A DNA stretch of 64,000 nucleotides from Alphaproteobacteria bacterium (GTDB lineage: Bacteria; Pseudomonadota; Alphaproteobacteria; Caulobacterales; Caulobacteraceae), in the NCBI GenBank assembly GCA_025359785.1, contig JANYET010000039.1, forward strand, positions 22,823-86,822. The letters run 5' to 3'. Shown here piece after piece: positions 61,560-64,000 of this stretch. Within the stretch, counting starts at the first letter, position 1. Each line of letters starts with the position of its first letter. The notes below the pieces were generated by a model. The model had not been told where the DNA came from. It saw only the letters and a list, made by a program, of their open reading frames with translations, and did no database searches. A program made the position numbers and the translations under genes.

Positions 61560-61640
61560 CAACTTGCCGGCTCTACTTCCAGGCCGCAAAGCATGGCTCC
61601 GCCCTGCAGCCCCGATACCACAATGTGTGAATCCGGTAGC

Positions 61641-61683
61641 CCCGCGGGGGAGGGGGACCGCGAAGCGGTGGAGGGGGCGCTGC
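61641..61683. repeat. REP-like element with ACCGC-GAA-GCGGT core
   Basis: A GC-rich block containing GGGGGAGGGGGACCGC, GAA and GCGGTGGAGGGGGC, centred on the hairpin at 61657-61669. This type (GAGGGGG on both sides of ACCGCGAAGCGGT) is a common intergenic repeat in Caulobacterales and Sphingomonadales. It lies just before the stop of the DUF3617 gene. Confidence 0.75.
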
Positions 61684-61715
61684 CTTAGACGCCCGACTCT
61701 CGGTCCTTGCAAAAC

Positions 61716-62339
61716 TCATTTGTTCGGCGCGGCGTCCGCCTTGCCCTTGGGTCCAACCAACCCAAGGTCCGCCATGGGATCGGTGATCGTCCCATCCGCC
61801 GACCGGAATTGTCCGGACTTCATGTTCGCCGGGCACTCGCCCACATCGACCATGTGGGTGTCCGTCGATATCGTCTTCGGCTCGCCCGCGCCCAGGTCCA
61901 GCACCACGTCCATGTGCTGGTGGATGTCCTTCATCGTCCCCTCGATCACCATACGGTTCGTGGCATAGGAGCCGGCCGCCTTGTCGCAGCTCATCTCCAT
62001 CCGCACCGATCCGTCGTCCTTTTTGTCGCGTGTGAAGGTGCACCCTTTTCCAAGCGCCACGAACGCCTTCGGGTTTTCGACAAACGCGCCCGCGAATTTC
62101 CGCATGAACTCGGGTCCGAGGCACATCTGCGACCCGTTCACCTGGCCCGGCACATTTCCCGTGGCCGTGATCTGATAGAGCCGGGCGGTCGGGAAAACCT
62201 TCAGGATCGCCGCATTCACCCCAGCGACTGTCACCGCCTTGGACGCAGCCGTCGGTGCCGAAGGTTGCGAAGGCTCGGCCCCCATCGCGGCCAGCCCTGC
62301 CGAGATCGCCGCTATCCCGCCGGCAATCCGCGCTCTCAT
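61716..62339 (-). CDS. DUF3617 domain exported protein
   Basis: A 207-aa protein from ATG 62339, which has GGAG at 6 nt; ATG 62345 and 62351 are also in frame. Signal peptide RARIAGGIAAISAGLAAMGA. The DUF3617 core is visible in QMCLGPEFMRKFAG, GCTFTRDKKDDGSVRMEMSCDKAAGSYATNRMVIEGTMKDIHQHMDVV and DTHMVDVGECPANMKSG, with four conserved cysteines. The family is periplasmic, function unknown, and common in sphingomonads and caulobacters. Confidence 0.85.
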   Translation of the reverse strand: MRARIAGGIAAISAGLAAMGAEPSQPSAPTAASKAVTVAGVNAAILKVFPTARLYQITATGNVPGQVNGSQMCLGPEFMRKFAGAFVENPKAFVALGKGCTFTRDKKDDGSVRMEMSCDKAAGSYATNRMVIEGTMKDIHQHMDVVLDLGAGEPKTISTDTHMVDVGECPANMKSGQFRSADGTITDPMADLGLVGPKGKADAAPNK

Positions 62340-62592
62340 TGCCATCTCCATGCCCCGCCCGCACCGATAACGAGCCCTACGCTGCAGCGTAGGCCACACC
62401 CGCCCTTAAGCCCATGCCAAGCTCAAAGCTCCGCCGCCCGGTCAGGTCAGCGATCGGCGGAGCCCGCGTAGCCGACCGCGCAGCGGCGCGTCCTTGAGGC
62501 GGTCGGGCGGCGGAGCACAATCGCTCAGTGGCCAAGGGGCGATTGGCGATTTGATATCCTGTCACCGTTTTTCCACCGAGTTTGGTCGGTAA

Positions 62593-63621
62593 CTAGGCCG
62601 CCGAGCGCAGCCCGTCCCAGACGGCACACTCCGCCGACGCAAACCAGCGCACAGCTACGGGCGGGGCCCGCTTGGCCACCCGCGCAGCGGCCCAGGTCGC
62701 GGCGAGTTCCTGGGCGCGCAGCTTATCTCTGTTGGAGAACACGCCGATGTAGACCTCTCGAATGATGCCGTCGCCGATCTGCTCCGCGATGTGATCGTCG
62801 CTATCGCCGAAGCTGTGACCCAGGGTGAAAAGCACCCCGTTTGCGTCTTTGCTGCACACCGTTCTCAGCTTCGCCTTGGCCGCGGCGAGGTATTCGTGGC
62901 CCCGCTGGCGAGCTTTCTTCTTTTGAGAGTTGCCTTCCGCTATGAACACCGGAAGCCGCCCCTCCTTCAGCAGGGCATCCACCTGCTTGGTAAGAGGGCG
63001 ACCCCACTCGTAGCGAAGCATCCGTGTGTACAGACGGTCGGGAAAGCGATGCTGCGGAAATTCGAAAATATGGACCGCGCCGTGGAGGTAGAACGCCTGC
63101 GCGGTGTTGGAGTACTGGTTCCACTCCCCGTTCCCTGCGAAGCCGTCCCAACACTTGAGTTGCGACCGCTGCTTGGTCCCTTCGTTCTTGCCCTGTCGCG
63201 ACAACACCCAGTGCAGCAGCATGTCGTAGTTGGTCGTGAACAGCGTACCGGGTGGCGAGCGTGTACGACCAACGAACGGCTCAAGGAAGTCGCGGCAGCT
63301 TCGGCACTGTTCCTCTGTGAGGCTCAGCGAGTGTTCGGGATGAACGGCGGCCACCGCACGAATTAGGCCCTCTCGCACTCGGTTGGCGGTGGCGGGCTCG
63401 CGGCACTGCTCCAGCGCGGTCTCGAAATTGGTGTCACCGAGCGGGAAGAGCGCCGCAAGGCCCGGGTCTCGACTTACGGCATCCTCGTACAGGCTGGGGT
63501 ACCCAAAGGCTCTGTGGACCCCAATGCTGAAGCCGTTGCCCAGCAGGAGGTGGCGGCGCTGATCGCGAGTGCGCTGCAATGCCTGCGTGAACGCGATCGA
63601 CTCAAGCTGCTGTGCTTCCAA
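62593..63621 (-). CDS. DUF4917/SIR2-like protein
   Basis: A 342-aa protein from TTG 63621. The NAD-binding motifs of SIR2-like proteins are readable: LLLGNGFSIG (residues 25-34), TTNYD (129-133) and YLHG (178-181), followed by PVFIAEGNSQKKK and LFTLGHSFGDSDDHIAEQI. This is the DUF4917 layout. SIR2-like NADases take part in several phage-defence systems (for example Thoeris and DSR), but this protein has no partner gene I can identify. The 253 bp before its stop (62340-62592) hold the DUF3617 promoter and nothing else seen. Confidence 0.82.
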   Translation of the reverse strand: MEAQQLESIAFTQALQRTRDQRRHLLLGNGFSIGVHRAFGYPSLYEDAVSRDPGLAALFPLGDTNFETALEQCREPATANRVREGLIRAVAAVHPEHSLSLTEEQCRSCRDFLEPFVGRTRSPPGTLFTTNYDMLLHWVLSRQGKNEGTKQRSQLKCWDGFAGNGEWNQYSNTAQAFYLHGAVHIFEFPQHRFPDRLYTRMLRYEWGRPLTKQVDALLKEGRLPVFIAEGNSQKKKARQRGHEYLAAAKAKLRTVCSKDANGVLFTLGHSFGDSDDHIAEQIGDGIIREVYIGVFSNRDKLRAQELAATWAAARVAKRAPPVAVRWFASAECAVWDGLRSAA

Positions 63622-64000
63622 CTTGTGCCGCCCCTCTGCGATTACGTCATTCTAAGGTGGCGCCTGTATTCCATCCGCACAATGGGGCGTTCAGTATTCG
63701 TTCCTCTCCGTCCACAGCTATCCCGGTGCACCATATCCTCGGTCCCCCAAGGAACGGAACTTCGGCGAAGGACGATGTATTCGGGTCTGCGCACGGATCA
63801 ACACTGGCGCACTTGGCACCGCTCCCCCAAAGCGGGCGTTCCCGGCGTCTGCAAAGAGTCGAGGCTGTGTAAAAACTCGTCTCGGCAAAAATCCCACGCA
63901 AGTTCCAGCCCCGCGCAGCCGCCTACGCGACGATGCTTTGCGCAGAGTGGTCTTGAGGCGCTGGCGGCGGGCAAATTGTTGCGCTGAAAATTGCGTCGTC
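63622..64000. other. 379-bp end region without a confident gene; possible IS end
   Basis: Short open frames only. GGCTGTGTAAAAACT at 63863-63877 resembles the terminal inverted repeats of several IS families (GTTTTTACACAG on the other strand), and the sequence to its right could be the start of an insertion element cut by the window edge. Weak evidence. Confidence 0.35.

Overview
The window is GC-rich chromosomal DNA of an alphaproteobacterium, most likely Caulobacterales and close to Phenylobacterium. The reasons are GTG/TTG starts, GANTC (CcrM-type) sites in intergenic palindromes, a perfect CtrA box, GTTC-N7-GTTC LexA boxes, a DUF4167 protein, five PEPxxW-type PEP-CTERM proteins and REP-like hairpins. 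The genus is an inference. No rRNA, tRNA, CRISPR array or complete insertion sequence was recognised.

Layout. 1-9.1 kb is housekeeping: the end of ptsP, a RodZ-like HTH membrane protein, ispG, then prfA and prmC separated by an inverted yihY and a MOSC gene. Two related 76-bp inverted repeats lie just upstream of prfA. 9.3-23 kb holds a DUF4167 protein, a Zur-like regulator carrying a 3x15-bp in-frame repeat, a HAD-like protein, RcnB-like and DUF924 proteins, thyA and folA bracketing a metallo-hydrolase/methyltransferase pair with a CtrA box, an SMP-30 protein, a CYP153-like P450 and a TerB/J-domain protein. 23.1-26.8 kb is one large hydantoinase/oxoprolinase with a palindromic repeat translated in frame.

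27.5-29.8 kb is the most distinctive block. It contains a small HTH gene, a LexA-type operator, a polymorphic-toxin-like protein with a C-terminal PD-ExK nuclease signature, and an overlapping DUF4304-like immunity gene. The block is bracketed by inverted copies of one 23-bp hairpin repeat. 29.8-44.5 kb is general metabolism and small proteins: aminotransferase/GST, PqaA-like, thioesterase, symporter, cyclophilin, pirin, SDR/MmyB-type regulator, S9 peptidase, cupin. 44.6-57.4 kb has three PEP-CTERM genes, two LuxR-type regulators next to PEP-CTERM genes, a spanin-like overlapping pair, a sterol desaturase family protein, an orphan PAS histidine kinase, an exported methyltransferase and an MFS transporter with an unexplained terminator in its leader.

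57.4-64 kb starts with a second LexA-box gene (a small Zn-ribbon protein), an FKBP, a GST and a nitroreductase. It then becomes accessory: a GIY-YIG nuclease with homing-endonuclease-type repeats, a short basic protein, REP elements, a DUF3617 protein, a SIR2-like DUF4917 protein (possible defence gene) and a possible IS end at the right edge.
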